A stretch of DNA of 64,000 nucleotides. Origin: Embiotoca jacksoni. Lineage: Eukaryota > Chordata > Actinopteri > Embiotocidae. The notes beneath the pieces are model-generated. The model was not told the DNA's origin, searched no databases, and saw nothing but the letters and a program-made list of their open reading frames with translations. Made by a program: the position numbers and the translations under genes. This document shows, piece after piece, positions 39,901 through 54,656 of the stretch (position 1 is its first letter; every line of letters begins with the position of its first letter). The stretch is from positions 17,909,802 through 17,973,801 of the forward strand of contig JAKOON010000011.1 in NCBI GenBank assembly GCA_022577435.1. The letters run 5' to 3'.

Positions 39901-41364
39901 TATTGGTTGTTGTAAGTTCAGTTACATAAATAATAATTTTAAAATCAATTCACTTCTTTAAGTGGTTATAAACAATGGTAACTGAGCCAAGCAACTGCGA
40001 CTACAGGTCTTGTGTAAACTGAAATTAGTGAGTACACCTTGGCTAATGGCTGCTCAGGGCAAAAGAAAGTAGTCCCCTCTCCAAGCAGAACATGGCAAAC
40101 ATGAACATGATATTAAACTGAATAGATGAAGCGGAATGAGATAGCACTTGAGTGTGATTATCAGGCTAATACAGTTCATGCACAAAGCCCATTAACTGGG
40201 GCTGATTTAGCCCAACTCCACTATCCAAGATGGAGCTTTCTGGCACATAGATTACATACTATATTAAGCCCATTATCTCATAGGTAGATTGTGTGATGGT
40301 AATGCCCAGACTCTCATCACCACCTGGTTCCTTGCTGACTCAACTAAATATTCAGATTTCCTTGTAACAGGATAGAACAAAAACAGTTTTACTGAAAAAT
40401 AGGCTTTCATGAACTGTTGGCTCCAATTCACATCTACTTTGGTTTCCACCCAGGCTGTTGGGATTTCTAATGAACAATGGCCACTTGGCAACTTGGCAAT
40501 CACAGTTGCCTGGTAGAGGGAGGAGAGCGAAGCAGCTGGCCCTTTTTCCACCTCTGGTGCCAGCTACTGTCCCTGACATTACACATGTGTAGTGGTCCAT
40601 AGAGTGGGATTCTCACTGTGTTGTGCATTTGTCCTCCTCTGGAGGTTATAACCCTGTCAGAGAATAAAGGGAAATATGTGCTGTATTGCAGCTTACCTGT
40701 GTTTGGTGGAGGGTGGAGTGTGGTATAGTTTTGCTGGACTGTGAGCTGTGAACTATTGTGCTCTGACTGCAGTTGCTTTATGTGAGTCTAGTACTCTGAG
40801 TCCCACTTCAAAGAAGAGACGATTGGAGGGTGAATAAAAGCTCCAGGTCAGTCAATTGGCCCTGAATTGCTCGAACTTAACTGCAATATCAGCAGCGCAA
40901 AAAAAGTCTGGCGTGGTCAACTTTTTTCCTCAGTTTAACTTGCTCAGCCTCTCACATTGACATCAGGGCCAGGTGGATAGGGAGGAGGTGGAAGGAGAGG
41001 AGGCAGTGTGCTCGATTTATCAGTAATTATGGAGTGCTATTTTCTCTGTCTCCCATCTATGTCTGCCCTGGGAAGCAGTAGCCATTCTTTAATCTTGACA
41101 CCTAGTGATCATGTAACACAAGGAAGTGCCTATTAGAGGTGGATAAAAATTGGCGGGGGGCTCTCCCCTGATCCTCTTTTAAGGGAGTTGATGGTGACAG
41201 AAATGGTGAGTATGGGGATACATGAGTGAGGATAGAGGGAGAAGGGGAGTGACAGGCGATGGAACCTTAGGTGGTGAGGACAATTACCGAACTGGGTTTC
41301 AAGACTCCAGAGATTTTGCACAAAAGTGGGGTTAAGGGGAAAACTTAGAGGATCGTTCATTTTT

Positions 41365-41385
41365 TTCTTTTTTTTTTAACCCGAG

Positions 41386-41420
<35 letters not shown>

Positions 41421-41433
41421 GAACTGTATATGC

Positions 41434-41487
<54 letters not shown>

Positions 41488-41500
41488 AAAAAAGAAAGAA
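41365..41500. repeat. AT-rich palindromic repeat
   Basis: Long AT dinucleotide runs fill most of 41386-41484, with two short interruptions. They are enclosed by an inverted pair matching at 15 of 16 positions: TTCTTTTTTTTTTAAC (41365-41380) and GTTAAAAAAGAAAGAA (41485-41500). The organisation resembles palindromic AT-rich repeats able to extrude cruciforms. Confidence 0.85.
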
Positions 41501-42921
41501 TTGCCAAAGGACATGTGAATAATTTGATTTCTGAGATGAACTAAAACAAGTGTAATAATGTGAAATTCAGTTGTAAAGCAGAACAGGTCTTTATGCTGTT
41601 CCCTCTGGGCTTGCTTTACACCGAGTCAAACACAATCAAGACAATGTCGGAGGTAATTATACTTTGCTTTGGGATGATTGTGTTCCGGGTCGCATAAATC
41701 AGGTGATTGAGATCCAAACAAGACCAAATGTTGGATTTCAATACCTCTGTTGAATGAAATTGAAGTCTACATTTGGCAGCAAAACCAGACTGAATACTCC
41801 ATTAAAATAAAGTCTCTTTTCATGTTCAGACTCTAAAAGCCAAATGTGTACAGTTAATTTTTTAGATGTTCTTTGTTGGATATCTTGTTATACCCACAAG
41901 TAAATTCATGTGCAGGAAACAATTCATCAAAATATTCCCAGTTTGGTTATTTCTGAAACACTTCCATGGGTGGCGTTGTTGCCTTCTGTCAAAATGCAGA
42001 CATTGGAAAAACAAATTGACTGAGTCTCTTAACATGAATAATAAGTGCAGTGTCGCCAGCGCTGTGCCAATCTGGCACCTCACTCCATTAGCTGTCTTCT
42101 CCTAATTTTGGTGCAACATGAAATCACCAAGTGCCAAGATTACTCTGCTCATTCTTAAACAGTTGTCTTTCGACGGAGAGCACAGACACAGACATACAGA
42201 AAACAGTGAAAGTGTTTGAGCTATGAATAATCACAGAATCACAGATCAGCACACAGTGGGCCTATTTGTTACACTGAAATGCAATTTTTGCACAAAACCC
42301 CGACAAAATCCGACAAGCGCGCCTGAGCTAGACAGCGCAATGATTTGTGTTTCAGTCAGATTTGTGTTTGGATCAAACTGCTCACATTGTGCTGACTGGG
42401 AGAAGATGCATGGTGTGCACTGTAAATACAGAGACATCTCATATGATTTAATCAGCTACTGCAAATAGTGATATATTGCAGACAAAGGAATGTAATGCTT
42501 AATGCTTATAGGAGCGTTCTGCATTACTGTGATGGTGAAGTTCTATTATTTGCATCACATTGTATGTAGACCTTGTTGTAGATTTCCCAAATAGTAAAAT
42601 TTCATTTTGCTGGGTGGCTGTTAGTAATATTACACGAGAGGGTGTGCTTTAATGTCATTATTGGCTGGAGGCGCTTGTATACATTACACATTGTCCAAAT
42701 TTCTATACTGTCACATAAATATGGGTTATATATAGTTATTAGTATATTTAGTTTAACGTAAAATATGGCTCATTTTCAATATGTGTTTCATTGATCATCT
42801 TGATTTATTCTGTATCGGTGCTCACCCAACGAGGGAAATATGTGCGATGTGTGTGCCGTGTTTGGCAAACAGAAAAACATTGACTGAATGTAAAGGGAGA
42901 AATACCCATACACATTTATAC

Positions 42922-42924
<3 letters not shown>

Positions 42925-42978
<54 letters not shown>
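42925..42978. repeat. (CA)n microsatellite
   Basis: An uninterrupted CA run of about 27 units. The Val-Cys repeats of the antisense open frames here are artefacts of it. Confidence 0.95.
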
Positions 42979-42979
<1 letters not shown>

Positions 42980-43757
42980 CGTCCCCAAAGACCTCAGCGT
43001 TGCCTTGCTGACTGATGCCGCTGATGTTAGTTTTAATGATGGAGAGGCCAGTCCAGGTGAAGCTAGCCAAAGCAGTATCCTGACTCGTGATTTTGTACAC
43101 TCAGCAAACCAACAAGACACCGATGTAGGGCAGAGAAGAGGCAACGCGGCACATCGAAGTCACTGTGGTGAGCAAAAAAAACTGCACAGGTAGTAGACTT
43201 TGGTTGGATTACATTGTAAGAACAGTACCTTTGAAAACAGATCACGTTAAAAAGAGGAATGGAAATTGACCTCAGTTTATATTCTGTCAATGTAGTGCTG
43301 AGTTTAGGGAAGAACCCACTAAATGTGCTTTTGCTTTGATGCTCAGATCCAATGTTCTTTTGTTCGAAGGGTTCATCACACGAGTCTTTTGTCACTGTAA
43401 TTGAGCTTAGCGCAAGTTTAATAAAAGAGACTACTTCATTTTTAATTCTTTCACCTCTAGGCGTCTCTTTCATTCATTACTCCTTGCAAGCCACACCTCC
43501 TGGCTGCCATCCTTTCATTCCCACCTCCCTCCATCATCATCTCAGTTTAAAATTCAAGAGGCAGCCTCCTCTTCGTTCATCATCCAATCAAGTAAGCCTA
43601 AAAATTCACTCCTCTCTTACCCGCGTGGGAGATAATCACTAATCAGCACTCTTGATTAACCCGTTCAACTAGGATGACATTGCTTCTTACTGTGGTGTCT
43701 TTGCCACTTTACCAAAAGCAATCTCTCTACCCCTATCATAAGATGCACTAGACACTT

Positions 43758-43759
<2 letters not shown>

Positions 43760-43804
<45 letters not shown>
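43760..43804. repeat. (CA)n microsatellite
   Basis: An uninterrupted AC run of about 22 units, roughly 800 bp from the previous CA tract. Confidence 0.95.
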
Positions 43805-43806
<2 letters not shown>

Positions 43807-44719
43807 CATGCAAAAACAATGATTCCCCCAAGCCAAAGCTTTCTCACAGAGGAGGAAATCAGAGGATTACATAAGCTTATCTGCAGACCAGACAAAGATT
43901 GTCCTCCTACTGAGAGTCTCACTTAGGAAGAATTTCCGCAAATAGCATAACTTAAATATGAACTGCCAATCAGTCAATAAGTTTTGATCTATGATCGCCC
44001 ACTCAAGAGGAAGTGGACCACACAGTGTTATACACAACATTAACGGAGGCATTTCTCAAAAAAAACCTCTGGAATCCACAAACTGTCTGGCCATCGTAAA
44101 ATATATATAAAAAAAATACATCTCAATAGATACGGCAATTAAAGCAGACTAATAAATCAACTTGCTAAATGAACGTTTAAAAATGTACTCATCTCAACAG
44201 GGTGTCAAACAAGTCTTCACAGCAAAAAAAAAAAAAAATCACTTTAATGGCAAACCATTGAGGCAGATTAGAGAATTCAACCAAGCCCAAACCAACAGCT
44301 TGAAAATGTGAGAGTTGGGAAGAGACTGCTGCTTCTCGCAGGTGGCTTATTTCTCCAATATGATGTCATGTTTAAATACCAAGTTATGACCCAGTTAAAA
44401 AAAATCTCGGTAGGTACTTCATCACCCCTCTGTGTACATCTGCCATAAAAACTCTTTTCTGGCAACAAAGTTAAGACCGCTGAGCAAGGTTTGCAAATTG
44501 AGTGATGGCTCTATTCGGCATTATCAGGATGCTACATTTGAGCTGGCAGTCATTTATAACACTTTGTGATATTTTTAAGGAATGCTCCAAAGAATGATCG
44601 TATGAATATCAAACTCTCAACTCCTGTGTGCTTAAAATATAAGTCTGAAAGTAGCACCTTAAGTTACTAACGTTGGTTACAATAATTCCTGTCTGAATCT
44701 TCACTTCACTTCACTGGAG

Positions 44720-44880
44720 TTTAGAGGGGAAGAGTGTAATGCAGTGTTTTTTTCTGGAGCTTCAATTTAGAGATGTCCCCTGAACGCCTCACATGCAGGC
44801 TGTAAGTAGATGTTACAATTTACCGATGTTCACCAAAAGCCTCAGGTTGATCGTTAGTTACAGGCCAGGTGGCTGCACAC
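44720..44880 (+). repeat. Dispersed repeat, copy 2 (CAATTTA-GATGTCCC family)
   Basis: CAATTTAGAGATGTCCCCTG followed by AACGCCTCACATG matches the copy at 5130-5230. Within the same element a second, weaker version of the motif, TTACAATTTACCGATGTTCA, occurs from about 44813. The unit may therefore be internally duplicated. Confidence 0.5.
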
Positions 44881-47176
44881 AGAGAAGCCTGGCGTCCGCT
44901 CATGTAGTACATGAAACTCAGAGACGTGTTTGGCCAAAAATGAGTCCGTTTGAAAAGAAGCCTTCAAATGTCGATGCTGCTGAGCTGAAAGACTGATTTT
45001 ATTGACCTGGACAAGTCTTAATTTAACTGAAGGGTCGTCCGAGTAGAGCCTGTATGAGTAACACTGGTGCTATATTTTGTTTGACTATATTCTCTTTCTG
45101 CATCATGTAGAATCTTTCACATCCACGATGCGAGACATTTCCACATCTCGAGTGAAAAAACTGTGAAATTTGTGATGGAAATACCTTTTTTTGCCACCAG
45201 CTCATTTTCACCACGCTCATAAATCACCCCTTCTTTCATAATTATTTAAATATTTTCCAATTTTGTTTTTTATTTTGTCTAAAGAACAAATTAGGTTTTG
45301 ATCTATGTAAGAGTGTAGAGCATTTTTATGCAAACACGTTATCTTTTACTGAACACTGGGGGGTGTTTTCAAACTCTGTAATGGCTGTGATTTAATTAAC
45401 ACGTGAAGTACAGTTAGTGCTTTATACCCCAGAGAAAGGAAGGATTACCTATATCTAAACCACCTAATTCAAATTTAAATCGTAAAGAGGCATTAGCTGT
45501 TGATTTTGAATATAAACATTTAAAGAAGACCTTCAGAAATTACGCTGTTCTTCTGTGGCTCATAGAGGGGGAGTCCAGAAAAATTGGTCTTTAAATTATT
45601 CAGCAGCCAAAAAGAAGTTGTTATTGGCAATCAGGCATTGAGGCTTTACTGGGTACTTGGATTTGTTTATAAAGGCATGCATTTTACCAGGCTTATGACT
45701 AAGTTTTGCTGCTGTCTCAGAGAGGAAGGAGGCATTGGAAAGGTTGGAGCATGGGAAAAAAAAATGCTAGCCTTGTGGTGAAAAGGCTCTGAGCTACACA
45801 ATATAAAAAGAGGACAGCTTAGGGGAGGCATGTGGCGACAGTGGAAGAATTTCAAAGGCAAGAGGTCAAGAGCACTCTATTTTCAAACTTAACATGGGGA
45901 ATGGGTACAAGTTGGCTGCAATAACCCATATCAAGGGCATGTTTTTGCAAACGATAACCTCCCAGGAAGAGCAGACGAAATGTGGTGCAGAAAGGAAAGA
46001 GCTTTTCTCAGCAAAATTTCACAATCCTTTTAGTCATATCAGGCCTAAAAATGTCTGCTCAGGATGCCTTTGCGCATGTGGATCTATATACTGTATAACT
46101 GTGAGCATGCATGTGAGTAACAGAGCATCTCCCCAATGCAGTAACCTTTTCACTACGCTTCTCCTCGAAGATGCAATGAAGCAATCCTTTTTTCTTTTTT
46201 TTTTTTGCTCTTGAAATCACTGAAAGTCAACAACAGTTGATACCACAGATTAAAAACAAAACATAAACCTGTAATTAGAAAAGCTGTGACTTCCATTTTT
46301 TAAGGTAATTATACAGAGATGTATCTTTGCTCATTGCATTTGCATAAGACAGTAAAACATTCTATAAGTATGTCCAATTATTTCCAATCTGTTTTGTCCA
46401 CACTGGGAATCATTACGAATCCTCCCGGGTCAAATAGTACGTGCATCTACTTCATTTGATGACGACAAGCAAATAAAACAGCCCGTGCTTTAAAGACGTT
46501 TCTAACAGTGTATATGTGGAGTTGACATATTGTGTGTTCATAGATGAATGAGTTTCAGTCGACACAGGTTAACGTCACTCTAACGGCGAAGGAGATTGAA
46601 AACATCCTCAGAATTTTGATAGTCATGCAGAGTACTGACACAAGGCATACGTAATACGGTTTAGCTTTGCAATGCTTAAACTGCAATGAATTGAGATGGG
46701 AGAACTTTTTTTTTATTTTTTTTATTTCCACCATCTGCTCTGCGTCTCTGCAAATTTTGCTGATTTATGAAACACTGGGAGTCTGCGCTCGCTCCTCTGC
46801 TTTCCCTTCATCTCACCATATATATGGCCTTGAATTAGGAACAACAGGCTCAGCGGTCGTCACCTCAACACCCAAATCCTTCCACCGCTGAAAAGCAAGG
46901 CGGTTGGTCAGGGAGGGAACTCTTGTTGCCAAAGTCTCATGATTAGCAATTCATCAAAGGGATGAATTAGACAGTGAACATCAAATTGGGAAGAAAATGA
47001 GGTCAGTAAATTCAGAGATGGCTTTGCATCAGAGTGCAGGGAGCTAATGGGGATAGCAAAAGCAAACAAAAATAACCCACTGCAGCTGGACAAAACCTCT
47101 CTCCACATAGCGCCAGTGGTCTGGTCCCTCGAGAGGACAGCAGCTGTTATGTATTTTTTAGAGACAGCGCGCCTTT

Positions 47177-47197
47177 AAAAAAAAAAAAAAAAAAAAA
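47177..47197. repeat. Poly-A tract (21 A)
   Basis: A homopolymer of A with no recognised retroelement body on either side. A retroposed insertion is not supported. Confidence 0.9.
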
Positions 47198-50100
47198 TTC
47201 CGAAAGTGGAATGTTGTTGTGAAAAGGTGAAGCAGCATTTACTGTCAGAAATTTGCTGGTCACACGTTTTGTTTTATCTTTCCCTTTTTTTTTCTCCCCC
47301 CAGACTTGTCACTAGAAGAGGACAGTTGATAGGAGTACAAGTAGGGAGGGACAAGTTTGAGTGAAACACATCGTTCTGTTCAAGCTTCTCTCTTCACGGA
47401 AAAACTGATGAAAAGGTGGCATTTCTTTTCCTGACAGCGTCCTGCACGGTGGTACTGAAATAGGATGAGGAAATCATGCCCTCACCTTGATAAGATGATA
47501 CTTCCTCACGTATGTCTGTCTAAAATAAAACACACTTCTGTGATCCGGTTGCAGTCTCACAGTTGCCTCGCAACACTTCGCACTTTACCGATTTGAATAG
47601 AATGTTACAGACAGCAATTATAACAGATCAGTCACAGACGTCAGAAACAAGGAAGGAGATGATCTGCTGTTCAGTTCTGCTGGTGATTACAGTAAAACAA
47701 TAAGAGCTGATTTATGCTTTTTTCTTTCTTCTTCTTTATATGCACACTATAGGATGAACACATTTCCTGCTCATTCTCCTCATGCCTTCCTCTGGTCTAG
47801 ACCTTTTGGGTCTAGTCAGTTGAAGCCATACAGTGGATAACATTACTTGACATTTACATGCATGAGCAAGGCCAAGCTGCAGTGCGAAAGTGTCATTTAC
47901 ATCCTCCCAGCAACTCCCATTCAGGCTCTGATTCATGTCGGGGGCTCCTCTGGGTGCATTTTGAGTATGACCAGCTGAGGGAATAAAATTCATTCTGGCA
48001 TTTTTACCTTTAATCTCACATTGTTTCAGAGGAACATTAGATGCAGCATGCAAATACTGTTTAGACTGGAGCGTTTCTGCCCCATTTTATTTGGCCATCT
48101 AATGCCTTTGGAAAGGGGAGCGTGAGAGACAACATATTCAAAACAAAGACTGTGCCCATTGAGGGAAATCGAAGGAAAGCAGTCAGTGGTTTCCCATCAA
48201 TAAAACCACAGAGTAATTAGAGAAAGCACTTGAAAGCCAATTTGCAAGTTGACAAATGATCAATCTTCATCTGTAACGCAGCCACAGTAGCCAACAACAG
48301 CAGTGGTGGATGTGGTGACAAATGGCTTGCCTGTGCTACCTTGCATCTCATTGTTAAAGACTGTGGCGCTGGCTGAAGTGGTTGAATCCTTCTGTTTTTC
48401 CTATCAGCTCAAAACACCTTCTTCTGGATTGAGACGGACGTAGAAGCAAATCGGTTCTGCTGTGCTGTTTTTCACTTCCTGTGTTTAAGAGACGTATGCT
48501 GCTGATAATCGGTTCAGAGCTCCCGGTCACAGTATTCATAGAAAGCCGAGGTTTTTGCATTAAAATAATAAAAATAAAAATCTGCCTGGAAAACAATGGA
48601 ATTCAAGTGTCGCAACGGTTTTATTTCTCTTATTGCAAAATTAATTCCTTTTTTATGTCATGCTAAATTTAATTGCCCTTAGTTTCGCCAATGTGTCTGA
48701 TTTGTCTGAATCAAAACCCCTCCGACTTTTACCGTCCGCAGTGTGGGCCCTCGTCCTTACTTTGAAACCTTATTCATTAGTTTGCTTTATGACAGAGTCG
48801 ATCCCTGTTTAGAACCATCTCATAAACTGCCCCCGTATCTCTGCTGTTCAACTGGACGGCTATCAAATAAACCTTAGAGCACACTCCTTGCACCACTTCA
48901 CATGACAGATGCAACCGACTCCGCTCTGCCGCTCCTCTCCTTGGCTTGCATTGATCCTTCGCCTCCCTGAATAGATTTGGACACAATAATTCAGCAGCCA
49001 GGTAAATTGGAATAACTCTGACCATTAGTGAATTAGTTTGCTCTTTAAAATCAGCCATTGATTCCCGAGCTGAGCTGATTGGTTGCTGACCAACCAGAGA
49101 ATTTAATTATCAAACAGTGTTGCTTGCTCAGCCACGTTTTCTGAAGGTCAGGGTGCCACTGCAGTCCTTCTTAAAGATACGACAGGAGCAAGGCGAGAGA
49201 TTGGTTTGGGTGGTGGTGGGGTGGGAGGGGGTAGAATCCAGTACAAATGCAGTTAGCCACGGCCGGTCCTCCCATTCCTCTGTTGCTTCCCAGCAATTGC
49301 AAGTGGCAGACCATTACCATCCCTTTCCAGACATGACTGTGAGCAGTGCAATCATAATTCTCAGAATTCAGATGACAGCGGTTTGGCATATTTAGATGCA
49401 ACTCTGCTCTCTCTCTCCTCATTCTGTCATTCCCCTGCATGAATCCTGCATGAATCTCACCTTTGGTCCCATTGAGGTCATATTAATATGAACTGTGTTA
49501 AAATAACCCAGAGGAGTATAAAAATTCATTTTTAGGCTGCCAGCCATCCATAACCCTGCGTCAAAGGTTTTGCTTCACTACGCGCATTATACCTGTATCA
49601 CGGAGTAAATTGTCTCTGAGGCAGCTGTGCTGATAACAGTTCAGAGAGAACTCCATCTGCATATACCCATCCAGCTCCTTTGACGCTTAATGTAGGAAAT
49701 ACATATTACATATCGGTGGCCAGGTGTCATGTATGAACAGTGGACAAATAGAGCAGAAATACAGTATATTTGTTCTAATTCCCCTGAGTCTACCTGTCTC
49801 TGCAAAAGGCTTCATTCTTTCCTGATCTCTAGCCTCCCTGGGATTTAGAATACAAATAAGGCGAACAAGCCCCCCCATTCTTATGAACTTTATAGAATAA
49901 AGAGGGACACTATAAGGCCCCACACTGGGGAGAGAGGAATTGATTGGCAAAGCTCGTGACGGGACCAGAATGGAGATTGAATCCCCTTGAAAGAACCAGA
50001 ATGGAGGAGGAGTTGCAGCATGAATAAGGCTGTTTAAAAGGAGGATGGAGAAAACAAGCCTCCCTTGTCCTGTCTTGTGATTTCCTGAAGCAGACATCCT

Positions 50101-50213
50101 CCCCTTTTTACCCTGCTTATTCAAGGGTAAACGTGATCCACTTTATTTCTCTTTCTCTCTGTTTCGCTAATCCACTCTGAAAATAACAGTTATTAACACA
50201 AAATAGATGTACC

Positions 50214-50241
50214 TATATATATATATATATATATATATATT
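50214..50241. repeat. (AT)n microsatellite
   Basis: An AT run of about 14 units followed by TTTT. Confidence 0.9.
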
Positions 50242-52150
50242 TTTACACAAATCCCCAACAAAATGTGTTGAATCCAGATGAAATCTGCGATATGTGTGTT
50301 GTGATCACAGAATCTAGCTTGGTACAAATACATTTTGGTGGAAGGTTTGAAAATATTAGAGTGAAGGAGTGGAGTGGGCTCATAAAATGTGTTACATTAT
50401 CTTTTGTTGATTAACAAACACTGAACAAAATATAATTTGCCACCATTTATGAAATATAATTGAATTAAGTTCAAATTGATTGTTTGGACGAGACTGCCAA
50501 TTGTGACCGTTGATATTTGGGTGAGAATTACTGCCACACGTGTTTAGTATTTATGGTAATGAGGTTTTCTTTGGGCTTCATGATGAAATGTGTGACTTTT
50601 AGTGAGAACAAATATTTACATAATCAACTTGACATGGGATATGGAGTAAATGTCCGACAGCCAATGTTGTTGTTTTTTTCTGCACAGCCTCTGCCATTTA
50701 ACATTTTCTCTCGTGGCAATAAACCTTTGTAAATATCACTCTGTCCTGTCAAATCCACTTTGTGGAGATCGGGGAAGAGCAGGGCCCCATTATCCCTTCA
50801 CCAAAACATTAGCCGTGAAATGATTTGGAGGTTTTGATGAACTATGGATATATATTTTAACCTCCAGCCTCTTAAACTTTGCTAGACTCTGAGCTGGGTG
50901 TGCAAACGCAGTCAATTCATCAGTACCAGTGAGAGACTGGATGGTTAACAGCCGCATCCAGTTGTTAAACTGTCCCTGTGGTACTCCGCCAAATTATTTG
51001 GCTCTCCTTGTGATGTCATTGAACTGTTTCATAGATTGAGCAGTTCTCTTAGGACTTGGGTAACCGTTATTCGCCAAATGTGTTATCTCCTCCCGAGCTA
51101 ATTTGACATCACGCACCCTCAGTGGTTTATTTACCGTGCTGCATATTTGCTCTTAGTGAGTCAGCACTTCATGCATGTGAACATTAGTGAATTCTTAAGA
51201 AAAACTTTCCCTGTGTGGTAAATGCTTCCGACTGCTCTCTGTAGCTTCCATATTTAAACTGAAAGAGCAGCCTTCTGTAGAGTCTGCATCTTTTAAAGGG
51301 AAGAATAAGAGTGTATCTGTTTCCTAATCCCAGGCCATTTCTGGATGTGCAGCTGGTTCACTGCACCACGTTTCCAACCCCCAAAATACCACAAGTCCAT
51401 CACCCCCACCTCATGTGGACAGTGCTTTTCACCAGTGTGCATTGATTCAGAAAGGTGGAGCCCTGAGGTTTTTTTTTTAAGGGTGCATGCAGTGATTGCG
51501 GTTTGAGAGCATTTTGGATCAATCTGTCAGCCTTTCTTTGGAGAGTCACATATTTTCTAACCGCAAAAAACGTTTCCTCCTTTTTCAACCTTATCTTTTG
51601 TCATTACAAGATATGTCCTGCATTAGAGCATTTCTCATTATTCAGACAAATTGCATCTTTTGATAACGGGGAAAGATCTCACATGAAGAAAAGGTAACAA
51701 CACATGAGATTTTAGAGTTGAATGGCTGTAATAATTCATATTTTGGCCAGAATTCCTCTTTGCCAATTATTGTAATTTGTTTCAACCAGAGGTCTCTTTT
51801 ATCGAGCAATAACTTCTGGTTTAAAATGTGATAATGTTCAGATGAAAAACTCACCAAGCAAACAAGCAGAAAATCTGGCACGGGATGAATATCATTGCAC
51901 GGCAGTACAAGATAGACAGTTAATAATGTACGGATTGGACCGTGGCTTATCGGAAGAAGCACAGAGGATTTACTCTCATCATGTGGCCATATGAATGTAA
52001 ATGTACACTCTGCGGGAGCTTTCAGGGATTCAGACAGCAAAGACACCTCAGGTGGTGGAAAGGACGAAGCCTCTGAGTAAACTCCAGAGGTGGTTTTCAT
52101 GGCATTGGACCAATCAAGAGCACATACCAACTAACTTTAGTGTTATCATT

Positions 52151-52223
52151 GTGTGTGTGTGTGGGGGGGGGGGGGGGGGGGGGAGGGGGGAGGGGAGGGG
52201 TGTGGGGGTGTGGGGGGGGGGAG
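52151..52223 (+). repeat. (GT)n / G-rich tract
   Basis: A short GT run continues into about 60 bases that are almost all G, with single A or T interruptions. Many G runs of three or more within short loops make this a strong G-quadruplex-type sequence on the + strand. The Gly-only open frames across it are artefacts. Confidence 0.9.
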
Positions 52224-54656
52224 TTGTATAATTTACAATACACTTTGACTGTGGCTTCACAACTCCCCCAAAAAAGTATTTGCCTGCTTGGTGTCCTTTC
52301 TTGCATTCTCGTGTCCATTATTCAACACCATAACTCAGTGGCAGAATGGCAGATTGTGACCATATTTCACATTTGGTCGGATACTGAACTGGTGACACAA
52401 ATTTTCGGTATCCAGCTTGAAACTGCAGTAATTGTTTAGAGATTCTATGCTGTTGGATCGAGATGTGTGTGAAGCATCCATGTGGAATTTATAGCTTCTG
52501 TGCAGCAACATCCATATTTGAACCATCGTCTACCATTAATCATCTTGGCAGTAGACAATGACAGCAGCTGATGAGAGACACTACTGGGTTTGTGTGTGTT
52601 GAGGATCAATTTGTTATTTTTCACAAAAAAGAAGCTTATTCAGCTGGTTTGGTGGAGCTCAGCTATGTGAATAAGTGTTAGTTTTGTCAAAGTAAGTCTC
52701 AGGGAAAAAGGTTGGAGGCATACTGTACAACTGCAAATACAGCAGTTTTATAATGTGTCTTTGTCGTGGCCAATACAAACTAGAGAAATGCTGGAGAAAA
52801 TGTGTTGAAGCTGCATAGATACTTAATGTTTAACTGGATTTTAAATACAAACGTATGTGACAAGCTAAAAAGGTCATTTCAGCTTGTTATAAAATGTGGT
52901 TGTGATTACACTGGATTTCAAAATGCACTCTCATATTACTTCTTTATTTGTAAGCAGTCTTGTGTTTTTATTGTGACATGCCATCAAAAGATTTCAATAA
53001 GATTTCGTAGTCCAATCTGTCATCAGTAAAAGTAGTAACTTATTACTTATTAACTTACGAATGATTGTATTTACTTGTACTGTATGCGCACTAATGTTAT
53101 TATCCATTGCCTGTTCAGCATTGTCTTTCCCTATTAAATTGGATATTGTTTAATTCTGACACCAAAGTTCAAATTAATCTTAAATAATTAACCTAAAACA
53201 GGCCTGCTTTTATAGCTGTTATTCAGTATTCTCATTCAGTAGTTGACATTTCATTACTTTAAGAACTGATTGTGCTTCAAATAGTCTAATTATTGTAAAT
53301 TACGCGAGATGATATTCAAATTATTCCAAATTATTCCTGGTCCTTTTGCAAGTAGGTGAAACAGTGTTTTAATAATTCAATACAGAATTAATCTAAGGCG
53401 TCACAAAAAAATTACACAAATTTGAACTATGATGACAGAAAAAAAGAAAATAATAAAAATGTCTCTATCACTATGTCACCGTGCCACCGTGATTACTTTA
53501 ACTTTGGCAATCAAGTAGTTCATCATGTATTTAACTGGAAAGGATTAGGCCCATTAAATTTTCCCTGCTCTTTTATGATGTGTTATTGTCTAATAGACCA
53601 TGAAAGGGAGGGAATTTTTTTTGCATACAGTAGCAGTTGATAGCACACTGTTGCTCCACGGCCAGGGGCCAAAGTTCCTTAATGCAATTACTGATGAAAA
53701 TCATTTCCTTATCGGCAACTACGACACATAATTTTAGTACCAAATAGATATTTTTGTTCACGGTCACGCACAATGAAGGATTGTATCATTTTAACGTTTT
53801 GTTTGAGTTTATAAAATGTTGTCTAGATTTATTCTTTCCATTTGCTTCCAATAAATAGGATGTGAATATCAGAATATTAGTTATTGTATTGTATTTTCAG
53901 CGTGCGTTATAATCCAGGGAGGGCGAGGTTTGTATCATCTGCTGCCTCCAGGGTTTTAACAAACTATTACTACAGAGTAGACAGCCACTTTGCAGATCCC
54001 TGAGTCCACTTTTTTGTTTAAATGATTTCAAATATTTTCAGAGCACGGGGTCACATTTAGTATAATAATGCTATCAGCTATTGATAAGAAAAATGATATA
54101 ATTTTATCAGCCATCTCTTCTTACGCAGGACCAAAATTGAGGTCCTATTTTGTGTTTGATGAACAAAAAAAAAGCAACATTTTGTACCACATCATTCGTA
54201 ACCATGAAGTCAATAGTTGAACGTTTCCTCCAGCAGTAATTGACACCACTGGGTAAAGGGAGATTGTGCTCCTCCACATTAGTGGCTGGGTGTCATAACA
54301 TATCATAAAGCAGTCTTCTGACCTTGTCAGAGCTTATCATGACACCAATTACAAAAAAAAAAGACAGCCCCATCGCTGAGGGTGTACTTCCTGCTCGTCT
54401 GCAAAAGAATAGCGCTCCTTGTATGGAGAGGTGCAATCTGCGTGGCTTTCTAAAAAAAATTACAAAAAATCCTGGGAGGCATGAAGTGTGAACGATCTAA
54501 AAAAGAGCAGAAAATAAATACATACCATGTCACATTAAGTGACAATGACAAGGGCACCATCTTATTTGTTCAGTACAAGACAATTAACCTAACTCTATGA
54601 CATCTTCTTGTACTGCTAAAATAGATTTTGTGGTGTAACATCTCTCTTTTTCTGCA

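Noticed and set aside
42788..43144. Cys-Val repeat protein on the minus strand
   Set aside because: It is the translation of the (CA)n microsatellite.
49687..50124. 145-codon minus-strand open frame with a hydrophobic segment
   Set aside because: No family resemblance. The hydrophobic stretch alone is not evidence of a gene.
51642..52130. 162-codon minus-strand open frame
   Set aside because: No recognisable motif, composition like the surrounding noncoding DNA, and antisense within brinp1 intron 1.
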